Shown in pieces: positions 26,585-37,320 of a DNA stretch of 64,000 nucleotides (positions within the stretch are counted from its first letter, which is position 1; each line of letters starts with the position of its first letter). The DNA lies in NCBI GenBank assembly GCA_013398175.1, contig VZRZ01003917.1, forward strand, positions 186,001 to 250,000. The letters are read 5' to 3'. A program made the translations under genes and the position numbers. The notes under the pieces were generated by a model. It was not told where the DNA came from. It worked only from the letters and a program-made list of their open reading frames with translations, and did no database searches. The DNA is from Climacteris rufus (taxonomy: Eukaryota; Chordata; Aves; Passeriformes; Climacteridae).

Positions 26585-26950
26585 GTAATAGTGTCCAGTT
26601 TGGGGTCTGAAAATTAAAGAAAGATGTTGACCATATGAATGGAGTCCAGAGAAAAACAAGCCTTACTTCACATCACTGCAGAGAAAGACAGAATAAAGTG
26701 ATCTTGTTTTCTGTAGATTGCAGCAGGGTTAAGCCTCAGCAAGGGTGAATTAGTTTAGACCCAAGGAAAACATCTGAAGCTCTGGAAGGGATTACTTTAA
26801 TAGATTGTTGAGTCTCCATCACTGGAGATTTTAAAAAGTGGGGCAGATAAATATCTCTCCAAAATGGCTTAGGTGCAGGTGATCCTGCCTTAGGACAAGA
26901 ATACGGTCTAGAGGACTTCAGAGAGTTCCCTGTTCCATATGCTTTTGTAG
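26585..26950 (+). mobile_element. Old, diverged CR1 LINE fragment
   Basis: Recognisable by the order GTGTCCAGTTTGGG, GAGTCCAGAGAAAAACAAG, then TTGTTGAGTCTCCATCACTG followed by GAGATTTTAAAAAG and GGTGATCCTG. These match the shape of an older amniote CR1 subfamily, with many substitutions and small deletions. Boundaries are approximate. Confidence 0.7.
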
Positions 26951-28239
26951 TTCATGTGGGGCTGGATCCAAGTCCATTTAATGCCAGTGCCTGAGAAGGG
27001 GTAAAGAAAAGGAGTAAGTGAAAAGGGGAAGTTCCTTTTAAAACTTGTGCCACCTGTGCTAGAACAGTACAGAGTATTTTAAGTCTTCTTCTCTTAGGCA
27101 TGGTATCCCTTTTTTCCCATGTACTTTTCAAGGCTGCTTTAAGAAGCAGTTAACTTGAAGCACTTCTACCCTTTGTGATGGTGAGAAAAAAAAGTTACTT
27201 TGCTTGAAGAGAATTTGGGTCTTGATCCAGAGTTAGTTATTTTTAATTTCTGCCAGGGAGTGCACACAAATCTGTCAATACAATATATCTCCCTGCCTTT
27301 TTTTTTTTTTTTTTAGTCTTGCAGAATGGTGGTCTTATGGCACTTTTGTAGCAGCTTCAAACATACTTTACATCAAAGGCATGTTAGACATGCTATGATA
27401 CCACAAACAAAAGCCTCTTTTCATAACAAATTATTAGAATTTCCCCAGAGTCCTGCTTGTATAGCAGCTGTTGATACAAATTAGAATCCTTCTATGATTA
27501 ATTATTGTGAACTTGCAGATTGGTTTTTCAGTAGCTGAAATGCCCATTGACTCCTAAAATTCATGCTGAGATGGAGGACATATGACAAGTTCAGCAAGAA
27601 GTTACCTTGGGGGAAGATGGAGGAAAAGAAGGCAAAAACTGTAAACACTGCAGTCCCTGGGAAGTTTAAAATGACAGCTCATACCCAAAAAAAGTCACTG
27701 GCAGAAAGAAAGCCTTCAGCTTAGTTAAGGGGACTTCAGGTGTGGCTTTCTGCTTTGCAGTGCTGTTCAGAGGGAGAAAAACAAGGGCAGAGGATGGGGT
27801 GGTGTAAAGTAAGGGATGAATGCTGCATGGGGTGATTGTGCTCACCGTGGCACAAGACACAGATGTGTCCACAGCAGCCCAGCAATGCACCATCCACATC
27901 TACAGATAAAACAGCACTAATCCTATTGCATCCAACTTCTCTCAACTGCTGCCCAGGACAGCTACCAGACTTTACTAGTGAGTCTGATTTCACTCTGGTG
28001 AAGGCAGGGCTGATACACCCCTAAAGCCATGTCAAGAAAACTGCAGAGAGAAGGAAAGAAACCCAAACCTCAAATCTCTGACTTCTGTTTTCAGACAATC
28101 TGATCTGTTCTGGCTTAATTTTCACAATGGCAATTAAGACAGGAGCTCAGGAGCTTTCTGAGGGCAGCACCCACCAGTGCTGTGCCCCCGCACTGCTGTG
28201 CCTTGGCATCCTTCTATGAAATACTGACCAAGTCCTCAG

Positions 28240-28310
28240 CCTGCGTTGAGCAGGACACTGCACTAGAGACTTCCCAAAGTCCCCTTCAGTTCAAATGATT
28301 CTGCAGTTCA
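28240..28310 (+). mobile_element. CR1 LINE 3'-terminal remnant
   Basis: TTGAGCAGGACACTGCACTAG followed by a CCCTTCAGTTCAAATGATTCTGCAG-like ending corresponds to the last 70 bases of CR1 (TTGAGCAGG...GGACTAGA...CCCTTCCA...TGATTCTGTG). Diverged and short. Confidence 0.6.
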
Positions 28311-29364
28311 GAAACATCATAAAGGAATGCAGTGGCTGGCACACACAAGGATGCAGCACATGGAACATTACTAGTACCAAGCCATTATGAAATTATGGAA
28401 CACTTAATGCTGTCTTTTTTTATCAGCCAAGGTATGATAAAACCAGTCCATTTTAAATCCCAGCTAATATATGCTACAGCAGTAAAAGCATGATTTTGAC
28501 TGTGCAACTGTATCTGCACACAGTGTCAGATGGCACACCACTGACCCCCAATTTACTTGCACAAGTCAGCACTCCTGATGTGAGGGAGGACCAAGAAAAA
28601 CTAAAAACCTAAGCATGCCACTTACCTACAAAGAAGTCTCTATCTTTTTCTGTCAAATAGCTGAATTCACAGAACTACCTGTGAGGACTTGTCTTCTGAA
28701 CACCTGAAAAACCTTCTCCTAACAGTTTTATTATCTTCTGTTTCCTGCTTTTGAATGACCACCTCATGGCTAAGTAACTGTAAGAACACTGCCTGCAAGC
28801 TCTTTCGAAAGGAGCCTTATTTGCACTTCCTTAAAAGATTGCATTATAACTCTTATACTGAGCACTTCTGAGATTAGCCTTTACAGGGTGGACCATTGCC
28901 TGGCCAGAAACAGGCTGTCTAGACCTTACAGTGACAATGGTCTTTATTCCCTTTACTGGAAGACACGACACCAATTGTTTGGTTGAGGCCAGGTCTTCAT
29001 ACCTGAAGCAAAACTAAGCCTTATCTTGTACTCAGATCCTGGCAGCTAGAGAACAGAGAAACAAAAAAACTAAGACTCAAAAAGTGACACCAGAAAAGGT
29101 GGGCTAAATACCACAGATTTCCAGCCGACAAGCAAAAACTAAAAGGGCTGTTTGTTACTGAAGAATAAGGTGGCTTCTGAGAATATTAACATAATGTCAA
29201 AATGGGAACAACTTTAATAGTGTAAGTACCAAATAGTAGGTAAGTGATCTCTGTAATGTGAAAATAAGTTAAAAATCACCAAAGCCCTTCTTGAAAGAAA
29301 GCCTGCCTAATGCTTGTAGAAATGGGGACAGACTTTTGTTTCTTTCTCATCATCCCCTCCACAG

Positions 29365-29511
29365 GTAACTTTGTACAAGGATTCTGATGGAGAAGACTTC
29401 GGGTTCAGTGTCTCAGATGGTTTATTGGAAAAAGGAGTTTATGTTAAAAACATTCGACCAGCTGGCCCTGGCGATCTGGGAGGTTTAAAACCGTATGACA
29501 GACTTTTACAG
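29365..29511 (+). CDS. GRIP1: GRIP1 coding exon: PDZ7, main part
   Basis: Acceptor CCCTCCACAG, donor GTAATGTT; 49 codons, phase 0 at both ends. Encodes VTLYKDSDGEDFGFSVSDGL with the binding loop DFGFSVSD, then EKGVYVKNIRPAGPGDLGGL and KPYDRLLQ. PDZ7 has an unusual, partly closed groove in GRIP1 and is the GRASP1-binding domain. The frame stays open through the donor for another 140 codons, so intron retention would give a different C-terminus. Confidence 0.96.
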
Positions 29512-30577
29512 GTAATGTTTCTGGCACCATGCAGGTCTAGCGTGAAGGGACCTGACACAGATTACTTTGTAACAGGACTGATAACCACACTGAAGGGTGT
29601 TTGGGTAGCCATCTCTGCAGATGTCATTGTAGAAAACTGCACAGTGGTTTCATCACTTAGTTGGAACAGCCCTGTAATCAACATTGCTTATTATATTTTA
29701 AATAATGAGCACTGCTGTTTGTTTGTATTTTTGATGGGTGTAGGGGGGCAGGAAGAAGGACAAAGGAACATAATTGCTCTGCACCGCAGGCTGTGCTGTG
29801 TAGATTCCTTAGATTTTTCTCGGCAAGAAAAGGCAGCACTTCATGGAGCTTTGGACTTTTATTCAATGGCACTAAGGCTGGATTTTCCTGTGCAGTCAGA
29901 TTTATATAAACAAATTCTTTCAGAATGCTAGGTATTTTAGAACTCCAAAGGAGACATAAAAATGCTCACTAGGAAGCTGGAACTTCCCAAAGCATTTCCA
30001 GAGAGATTTGTCTTTTTTGCTGATCTTGATGCAGACCTGAGACTTATTTCTGTGTTTAATCCAAGTGTTGACTGACATAGTTGAAATAATGTAACAGTCA
30101 CTCAGCACCACACTTATCACAGTGCCAAGTTGGACCATGACGAAAAACTAAATTATTTCTCAACTAGCCCAGTAAAATACTTTATATAAATTTATATATA
30201 TTAAGTAAAACCAGAGAAGACCTGAACTGAATTGAAATTTCAGTTGTGCTCTATTGCATTTAAATCAATGAACACCAGGAAAGACAGATAAATTATGTGC
30301 TGTTAAATGTCATTTATAGAGTGGGCATTGTGACAGCTGGCAACAGCCAGCACCACTGTAAAATCCTCCCTTCAGCAGCTACATTCTGCTTCAGAGTGAG
30401 TAGAAAACTTAACTGATGTCTTCAGATCAGACACCATGGTTAAATAATCTTAAAACGGGTGATTCTCTACTTGGAATAGTTAAGTCAGGCTCCATAGTCT
30501 CAAGGATAAATGTGTTTCTCTTGTGATCTTTTATTTTTCCTAAAATGGTAACAAAAATCAATCTTCTCATCAATCAG
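29512..30577 (+). other. GRIP1: Last GRIP1 intron
   Basis: A 1.07 kb intron. The first 423 bases continue the upstream reading frame to TAG at about 29931. No repeat was recognised. Confidence 0.8.
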
Positions 30578-30814
30578 GTAAACCACGTTCGCACCAGAGA
30601 CTTTGACTGCTGTTTGGTTGTGCCCCTCATTGCAGAATCTGGCAATAAGCTGGAACTGGTTATTAGCAGAAACCCACTGGCATCTCAGAAAGGAAGCTCA
30701 GAACAACACACTTCAGGGAGCGGGGAGTGGAGCGATCCGAACGCTGCCTTCCTTCAGCAGAGCGGACACGCTACTGTCAGTACAGAGACACGGGATCCCA
30801 CAAACACGTTATAG
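30578..30814 (+). CDS. GRIP1: GRIP1 terminal coding exon: end of PDZ7 and C-terminal tail
   Basis: Acceptor CATCAATCAG. Encodes VNHVRTRDFDCCLVVPLIAE, SGNKLELVISRNPLASQK, then a less conserved tail and DPTNTL followed by TAG. The first part is the final helix and strand of PDZ7. The tail is rich in Gln, Ser and Gly and differs most from mammals, but the last residues TNTL are kept. The 3'UTR follows directly. Confidence 0.96.
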   Translation, partial: VNHVRTRDFDCCLVVPLIAESGNKLELVISRNPLASQKGSSEQHTSGSGEWSDPNAAFLQQSGHATVSTETRDPTNTL

Positions 30815-32365
30815 CAGAAAACCATTTGTGGGGGACGTTCGGTTACAAAAGACAATTATGGTGCTAAATCCATTTAAGATTTCTCTGAGATTGAGGCTCA
30901 GATACTGTACAGCACTGAAAAGCACAGGAGGTCAGTCAGTCTGTCTCAAGGCTTCTATTAATCCATGGTTTAATTCTTCATTAAGTCAAGTCATTCCATT
31001 CTAAACAATCTCACATTAGTAACAATAAGAAAAATCATAAGGGCCTTTTTTCCCCTGCAAATAATAAACTGGGGAGATGTTTTAAACATGATCTAAATAT
31101 TCCTCTCCCTTCAGCAGCAGCAGCTGTTGAGGGAAAAGCATGGCATTAACCTCTGCTAACAAAGAGTAGTGTCCAGGTTACGACATTTTTAAGAATTCTT
31201 TTATCAGGAAGGTGCTGCTGTCTGATGGACAAGACAGTGTTTTACTGCACTGGGTTTTCTTGTGAAATGGGTACATCTCTGGTTTTGGAAACCTTCATTC
31301 GCTGGTGAGAAGGGTGCGCTCATCAGACAAAGCACGGTTTAGATGTTACAACAAAATGCTTGCAGGAAGCTGCAGTTTGCAGTGAACATTACTCCCCCAC
31401 TTCAGTAAACTTTGTTAGAACATATGTTATTCCCTATGCAATGAAGTATTTAATGGTATGTCTTGCAACCTGTGGGGATTTTTAAGCAGAGACTTTTTTT
31501 AGTGGGATAAAACCTCTGACGGGCAATTACTGAAGAGCGTAAAACTGAAATGAGTTCTGACAAATTAGAAAGGTTTTTTAAAAGAAAATGGCTTTTTTAA
31601 AATTGTATCAGTAGATGTTGATACAAAAGCTCTTTAATGATCCATAAACCTGTAAACTTGTACTGTCACAAGAGCTTTTTAAGTCAATTTCTTGAAGCAA
31701 CAAAGGTCCTATTTAATATGCTTTGTTTTCAGCCTTCTTTATGATAAACATTACCCCCTGCAACACATTTTTAGAATTTAAAATTGTAAATATATTTTAC
31801 AAACACATCATACAAATTCTCTCCTCTCCCCTCTTCCCCCAAGCAATAAAATACTGCCAGTTGCTTTATATGCTCACCAGCAGCTGCATTGGTTTATTCT
31901 GGTATTCAAGTTGTTATTGGTAATTATTGTTATTGGTGAATATAAAGATACTGGATTTGTACATTTGTAGATTCTCCATATCTAAGCAATCACCTTACAG
32001 AGCTGTTTCTGGTCAATTTAAACTGTTTAACTGTATCCCTGTTGCTGTTTCCAATACATAAACAAGCTCACCTGCCCTGCACACACAAGTATCTCTGATT
32101 TCTATTTTGGCACTGCCAGAAAAGGTCAAAATGACATTCAAGGCTGAATCATGTAAAAAAAACCCAACCAAGGTTCATGAGTCACTTAAATATGTATTTT
32201 TATTTGTAACAAATAAGTATTAAACTGTAAAGTATTTTTGTACAAATTTAATACTTTAATAGCATGATATTTATCGTCTATGTTATGTTTTTTGAAATTC
32301 AAACTGTTGCAAATATTTGTATGGAAAAACTGTATAAATTGAAATAAACAGTGATTTAAAGACAT
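30815..32365 (+). other. GRIP1: GRIP1 3'UTR
   Basis: About 1.55 kb with two internal AATAAA signals (31063-31068 and 31845-31850) and a final one at 32343-32348, so alternative 3' ends are possible. TGTAAATA at 31785-31792 fits the Pumilio-binding consensus. The end is inferred, about 15-20 bases after the last signal. Confidence 0.8.
32343..32348 (+). terminator. GRIP1: GRIP1 poly(A) signal AATAAA
   Basis: Canonical hexamer 1.53 kb after the stop codon; the last + strand signal before the HELB 3' end. Cleavage is expected at about 32360-32375. Confidence 0.8.
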
Positions 32366-32435
32366 TAAAAATGAGGTAGAGTTTTTCTACTTTATATCTT
32401 TTTCCACATTTTTTCCCCGCAGTTTTAGCAAAAAA

Positions 32436-32459
32436 ATACCACGTTTATATTCGTGGTAT
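32436..32459. repeat. Small perfect hairpin between convergent 3' ends
   Basis: ATACCACG (32436-32443) and CGTGGTAT (32452-32459) form an 8-bp stem with an 8-base AT loop. It lies between the GRIP1 and HELB poly(A) signals. CCCTATGT is repeated about 20 bases apart just downstream. Confidence 0.75.
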
Positions 32460-32544
32460 AATTTCCCTATGTATAATTTTCACCCTATGTGAAAAAAAAA
32501 TTGTTAAAGGTAAGCAGGTTGTCCACATTTTAGTACAATGTGTC

Positions 32545-33272
32545 TGATGTTTAACATTCAATTTATTAATCTCAAAATTACAGTGCAGTAAGTCACAGAG
32601 TATACAAGTTGAAAGTGGAATGTTATTTGAACTCTGACGCTGAATTTTGCTTTTCTTACCATGATCATCATCAGCATATAACTATTAGCTAAAGCAGCAA
32701 TGGCAAGTTCTACATCTTTGTCAAGTACAGAGTGGGAAAAATTTTCAGTGTCACTGATTGCAACTTTCTTGTTCTGTCTATAACAAGATTAAAATCCATA
32801 ATCCATCAAAGCTTCATGGCCACAAATCTGCCACATTAAAAAAACCTAAAGTCCCCTTTGTAAACTGTTTTTTACTCAAGAGTGAACAACAGTTTTGGCA
32901 CATCAGTAAGAGCATCTCATCAATGCTGTAGCATTAGGAGATGGATGGTATGGACAGCTATGAGTCTTTAAATCAAAATACATCCTTGTATTTTTAAGGG
33001 AACATCTGGATCCTCTAAGACCTGTAAGTTCATTCTTCACCAAAACAGAAGAATTATGCATGATTTTTGATGACCAGTACACTAATGAATCTACTAAAAA
33101 CAGATCACTGAAAATGTAAAAGGTTCAGTGTAAAATAAGCTGTTCTTTACAGAACATGCAAAACCAAGAAAATCTCTGGAAGGCACCTGCATACCCAGCT
33201 TCTCCATTCCAAAAATCCTGAATGGAACAGGTTCAAGAAAGATTCATAACAAGGACAGTTAATAATTGTCTG
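32545..33272 (-). other. HELB: HELB 3'UTR
   Basis: About 0.73 kb from the TAA at 33273-33275 to just past the poly(A) signal at 32562-32567. AT-rich, no recognised element. The end point is inferred. Confidence 0.75.
32562..32567 (-). terminator. HELB: HELB poly(A) signal AATAAA (minus strand)
   Basis: TTTATT on the + strand, 706 bases beyond the HELB stop codon. It is the only canonical minus-strand hexamer I saw between the stop codon and the GRIP1 3' end. Cleavage is expected at about 32540-32550. Confidence 0.75.
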
Positions 33273-33362
33273 TTAGTTTTTGAAAAGCTTCCTAGGAGTT
33301 GGCGGTCCCAAAGTCAGGTTCTTAAGTCTGGAAGATCCAAGTGGGGATTCTGGTAGTATTGT
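33273..33362 (-). CDS. HELB: HELB terminal coding exon
   Basis: Minus-strand acceptor TTTTGACAG, then 29 codons and TAA. Encodes TILPESPLGSSRLKNLTLG and PPTPRKLFKN, which lines up with the conserved C-terminal end of mammalian HELB (ESPQVSSRLQNLRL...). Phase 0 at the start, matching the preceding exon. The small conserved motif makes this exon secure despite its size. Confidence 0.9.
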   Translation of the reverse strand, partial: TILPESPLGSSRLKNLTLGPPTPRKLFKN

Positions 33363-33865
33363 CTGTCAAAACAAAACAAAAATGTTAGCCAAGTTTGAAC
33401 CAGACCTAAAATATATTAGCATCTTCAAAAAAGGCTCTTTCTCCATGACAGAGCTCAGAAATTAGATATAATGAAAAAAGCATCAGCTAAGCAGGTTCGA
33501 CTGTATAAAAATCCAACTTTCAATTATTAAATTTTATAAAAGTATTTCACAGCAGGTCATCTAAATACTGACATTTGTGCACAAGGCATAAGCCGATACA
33601 GGCTAAGCTGAACAACAGATCACTCCAGTAAGTAAAAAGATGTAAAAATTTACTATTATTGACACTAAAACTTATTTTTCTTTATTAGCCACACATTACT
33701 CTGTGAAGTTCCCTGCCATATTTGACTGTTTCACCAACTACTGGTCAACTTGAAAACTATTAAACAAATATTAGTAAAACCATCATAACAGTACCCAGGT
33801 GACTTGTGGTAATGAGAGAGAGTCCAAAAGCTTGTTTTAAACTTTCTCAGTAAGGAGGTACTTAC

Positions 33866-34303
33866 AGGGGGTATTTTTGTAGCATCCTCAGATGCAGGAG
33901 TTTGTCTTTTATATGGACTTTGCTGCAAACTGCCCATCTGCTCTTTACTGAGAACTGATGACTCTTCCTGTGTCTTGAGGTCACTGTGACGTTCAGCCGG
34001 GCCAGGAGCACCTTGAGTTACAGAAACAGACTGAGTCTTGAGCTCTTGACTTTGCCAGCACTTCATCAGGGGAGAGGACATTTGTTTGGGACATTTGTCT
34101 ATTCCTGCAATTGCCTCTCTCAAAAATCTCTGCAAGCGAGTTTTTCTGGGCACGTTCTTGTTGGTGACCGCTCTCCTGAGGTGCGGCTCCTCGGCCACGA
34201 TGTAGACGCGGCAGCGGCCCCTGGTCACGGCTGTGTACACGTGCTGCCAGTGCTGCCGGCCCGCGTGGCCCACCACGTACACAACCGTCCTCTCCTCCGA
34301 GCC
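33866..34303 (-). CDS. HELB: HELB coding exon: helicase motif VI and regulatory tail
   Basis: Acceptor GTGTTTCAG, donor GTAAGTAC, 146 codons. Starts GSEERTVVYVVGHAGRQHWQ, continues HVYTAVTRGRCRVYIVAEE (motif VI, with the arginine that contacts ATP), then PRKTRLQRFL and a poorly conserved Ser/Gln-rich tail ending DATKIPP. In mammals the tail carries CDK phosphorylation and nuclear-export control. Here it is shorter; ELKTQS, SPYKRQ and TPASED are possible phospho-sites by pattern only. Confidence 0.95.
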
Positions 34304-34503
34304 CTGAAACACGTTCAACAATGCTGGGTCAAAGGCAGATCTCCAGCAAACAGTCAGAAAAAAAGACAAGAATGAGGAAGTTGGAGACAACTGGGGACAG
34401 TCTCAAGAATATTTTCAAGGAATTCTAGTTTCAAGGAAAGTTTCTGATTCTTTCATGTGAAAATACAGTGCATTAGCTCAGCTTGCAGCTGCTGTGTTTT
34501 TAC

Positions 34504-34638
34504 CTGGAATGTGTGAATAGTTCTGGCCCAGGCATGCTTTATGTGACACAGCTTCCTCAGTGCCTTGTACTTCACAGTGAATGTGGAGCCGTACGTGCTG
34601 CTGATGGTCAGGATGCGCTGTTTATTCACTTCTACATC
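34504..34638 (-). CDS. HELB: HELB coding exon: 2A/2B region and motif V
   Basis: Acceptor TTTCCTTTAG, donor GTAAAAAC; 45 codons, phase 0 at both ends. Encodes DVEVNKQRILTISSTYGSTF, a Lys-rich linker and HIKHAWARTIHTFQ. The last residues join GSEE of the next exon to give the TIHTFQGSE motif of RecD-like helicases. Confidence 0.95.
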
Positions 34639-35286
34639 CTAAAGGAAAAGCACAACACTCAGCAGTGAGCCTGAGTTGGCAGCTGGATCAATGTCTGTGC
34701 ATCCCTATCCTAGCCTTCCCTGAAATTACAACAGCTGCAACATCAACCAATTGAAACAGTTTCAGAAGACACTAAACCCAACAAATTGCTATCTTTCACT
34801 GACCATCTTCAAGGAAAATAGTTTACACTGTACAGGGCCTACCCTAACTACTGATACTTTCACTGGCCCCTCTGCTCAACTCACTGAACCCAGCAAAAAA
34901 CCACAGATTCTTGCTGCTGTATTTTTAGGTCATCTTAGTTTTCTGCCACGAACGCTTAAGCTGTAACATTACTCTTTACTTCAGCCTATGTTAAACATTA
35001 TTCATTTCAATTACAATACATTTGAGTATTTACAGAATGTATTGCCACTGAATGCAGTCAGACCAACTGAAACACATTGTACAGAAAAGCCCAGAACTGG
35101 GTTTTTTTGAATCCTCTATTGTACTCTGCCTCTCTCATGCCTTTCACATGACAGTTTAGCAGAACTAGGTATGTATTATGGACTAAACTTGTAACGTGTG
35201 AATTGTTTTGTTCTGGGGATTCAACAAGCACTGAATCAGTTACCATCAGGGTTTTGTTATTCCAAGTTCCTGCAGCAAGGACTTAC

Positions 35287-35491
35287 ATCTGTTATGAAAA
35301 ATATATCTCCATTGCACAGTCGTTTGTCCTCCTCAGCAGCCTCTGTGGTGAGGGTGGTTTCTCCACTTCTGCCTCCATTGCCATCAGGACCCTCTCCGAC
35401 ACCCGAGGCTGCCAAGAGATCCTTGAGGTACGCATTGCGCATGCAGGCAATCTTGTCCCCAGTTTGAAATAAAAGTCGGTTTTTATGGTCT
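35287..35491 (-). CDS. HELB: HELB coding exon: GDKI motif and NGDIFFITD
   Basis: Acceptor CTGACCTAG, donor GTAAGTCC. One base completes Arg, then DHKNRLLFQTGDKIACMRN, a Gly/Glu-rich variable insert and KRLCNGDIFFITD. The GDKI and NGDIF signatures are typical of the second RecA-like domain in the RecD/HELB group. The insert between them is the variable part, as in mammals. Confidence 0.94.
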
Positions 35492-36054
35492 CTAGGTCAG
35501 AGAAACAAAAAGGGAAAAATGTATTTATGAAGTGTGCATTTACCATCTCTCAGTACTTTTTCTCTTTCCACTCTCTATACGTGACCCAGATTAAAAACCA
35601 TAATAATATTCAAAGTAGTTAAGATACCTACTTTATTTTTTGAACTTTTGTAAAACCATTTGGTAAAATCAGTACTATAGAGTAGCACAAAAATCCTGCT
35701 CCCAAAAATATTTCAGAATCTATTTATAAATCATACAGTGGCAAAAAAATAATTAACCTTGAGGGTTTTTTCATGCTGTTTGTATGTGAATTTTGAATAT
35801 TCAATAGTAACTTAAAATCTTGGAATTTACATAGTGAATTTAAATGAAAGGCAGTTTACCACTGTTCACAGTCCAGACTGAGATTAAAGAACCCATCAAA
35901 TAAAGTTTATTATATGAAAGATTTATAACAAATAATCAGACCTAGATGAAACACTGAAAGTTTTACAATCTTACTTTAGGGTGTTGGCTTGGCCGTAACA
36001 CTTTCAAAAACCAAATGAGATTGTTCACAGGAAAAATACAAAACACTGGCTTAC

Positions 36055-36114
36055 CTGGTTAAATGATTTGAATAGTGTTGGCAGCAAAGTTCATTTATTA
36101 GGTCGCAATCTTGC
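36055..36114 (-). CDS. HELB: HELB coding exon (60 bp)
   Basis: Acceptor TATAATTTAG, donor GTAAGCCA. Encodes QDCDLINELCCQHYSNHLT between split Arg codons. It is very close to mammalian HELB (RQDCDLIN...CCKHY...HLT). At 60 bases it is an in-frame exon, but skipping it would change the split codons. Confidence 0.94.
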
Positions 36115-37007
36115 CTAAATTATACAAAACAAGGACATGAACAAGATCATGATGTACAAAATTACATAGAATTACAGGCAATATCACATTAGCATTAAAT
36201 TATAAAAAATTGAGAAAGCCCTTTTTTGCTCTGATGACCTTCCACCACCAATTAGAAACAATCACTGATGCAGAGTTTAGAAGACAGAGTAGTAAAGGGA
36301 CAGTTTTGTCTAAATACCACAGAAAGTGTTTGCACTGCATACCTAAATTAGCTAGATTTGTTTTTAAGATAAATAAGAAAACTAAATGAAAAACTAAAGC
36401 CTGGACAGATTATTTTCTGTCTGTGGATATATTAAAAATAGCCAGAAGATCTATTTGCTTTTTAATGACCTGAGATTTTAACTTTAAAATTCAGAATAAG
36501 TACCTATAAATATATTCTACAAGAATCATACCAAAAAATCACTAATCACAGTATTGTTCCTGAATGCCAACTGGAGAAATAAAACTGATATCAGAGTTAC
36601 TCAGCATTCACAAATCACTTGTTTGCACACTGGTAACCTGTAAATAGTGGGTGGTTTTCAATTACTCAGGGACGGTTCTTCACAAATAAAGGTGGAAGAG
36701 TTTTTTCCTAAGTACCCTTTTGTGCAGAACTGCAAGCTTATGGACTTGGTAGTACTGCGCGTTACTTTTATCCCTTCTGTGTTTCTGCGAAGCCATCCAT
36801 ATTACCTTTGTGATTACTAACCTTTCCAATCTTTCTCCCAAGTGTCTTAGAGCCCTACATCCCACCCTTCTTAAGGTATGAGTATTCCAAATATCTAGTA
36901 ATTTTACACTATTGCCACTAGTCTCTCCAACTCAGCACACTCATTTTTTTTTTAGATTGTGGCTGTTAGCAAGGATTCTTTCAATGTCTGCCTGCATACT
37001 CCGTTAC

Positions 37008-37092
37008 CTTCTGAAAGCAATGAACTGTGATTGTTTGGCATCCTCCAATCCTGGCCCTTTTTTAAGTAAAGTCTTTATGGCAGTTTGTAAAT
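37008..37092 (-). CDS. HELB: HELB coding exon (85 bp)
   Basis: Acceptor TTTTAAAACAG, donor GTAACGGA. Encodes LQTAIKTLLKKGPGLEDAKQ and SQFIAFR. FIAF is the conserved strand just before the Gln-rich turn of the second RecA domain. Split codons at both ends match the neighbours. Confidence 0.93.
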
Positions 37093-37211
37093 CTGTTTTA
37101 AAAGACATAAAAGGTAAGGCATAAAAATATTCATAATTTAAAAAAGAAAAATATAATTCAATGTGAAACTGCCTTTGCTTATTTCGTGCTTTAAGGACAT
37201 TTCAACTTGTT

Positions 37212-37320
37212 TAAAACAAAACAAAAAAAATAAAATAATCCCCCCCCAAAAATTCCCCCACAAAACCACACACCCCCCAAAGAGGCAAAAAAACACCACA
37301 AAACACCCATATATACTCTC
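37212..37320. repeat. A/C-rich low-complexity tract in HELB intron
   Basis: Nearly all bases on the + strand are A or C over about 100 bases (AAAACAAAACAAAAAAAATA, CCCCCCCC, CACAAAACCACACACCCCCC). It opens a 64-codon minus-strand frame of no meaning. Confidence 0.9.

Larger units (their letters stand above)
22864..29364 (+). other. GRIP1: GRIP1 intron before PDZ7 (6.5 kb)
   Basis: The largest complete GRIP1 intron in the window. It holds an unexplained coding-like open frame at 23409-23699, an old CR1 fragment near 26.6-26.95 kb, a CR1 tail near 28.24 kb and a poly-T run ending in an acceptor-like TTTAG at about 27298-27317. The remainder shows nothing I recognise. Confidence 0.75.
5913..32365 (+). 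other. GRIP1: GRIP1 gene, 3' part (last ten exons and 3'UTR)
   Basis: Ten exons join in one continuous frame of about 522 residues plus stop and follow the known order of vertebrate GRIP1: second part of PDZ5, PDZ6, a Ser-rich linker, PDZ7 and a short tail ending in TNTL. GRIP1 is a cytoplasmic, post-synaptic and vesicle-associated scaffold. In the family PDZ4-5 bind the C-termini of AMPA receptor subunits GluA2/3, PDZ6 binds liprin-alpha and Eph/ephrin partners, the PDZ6-PDZ7 linker binds kinesin-1 heavy chain, and PDZ7 binds GRASP1. Exon lengths are 70, 146, 145, 140, 186, 154, 112, 234, 147 and 237 bases; all boundaries are GT-AG and all phases agree. The exon encoding the start of PDZ5 (its ligand-binding loop) is not seen in bases 1-5912 and must lie further upstream. 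The 3' end converges on HELB. The end at 32365 is inferred from the poly(A) signal. Confidence 0.95.

Noticed and set aside
33986..34375. 129-codon + strand open frame
   Set aside because: Shadow of the HELB motif VI exon on the minus strand.
36660..36905. Block in a HELB intron considered as a possible exon or small RNA
   Set aside because: No frame continues the HELB protein, which already joins across the intron, and no tRNA or snoRNA boxes were seen.
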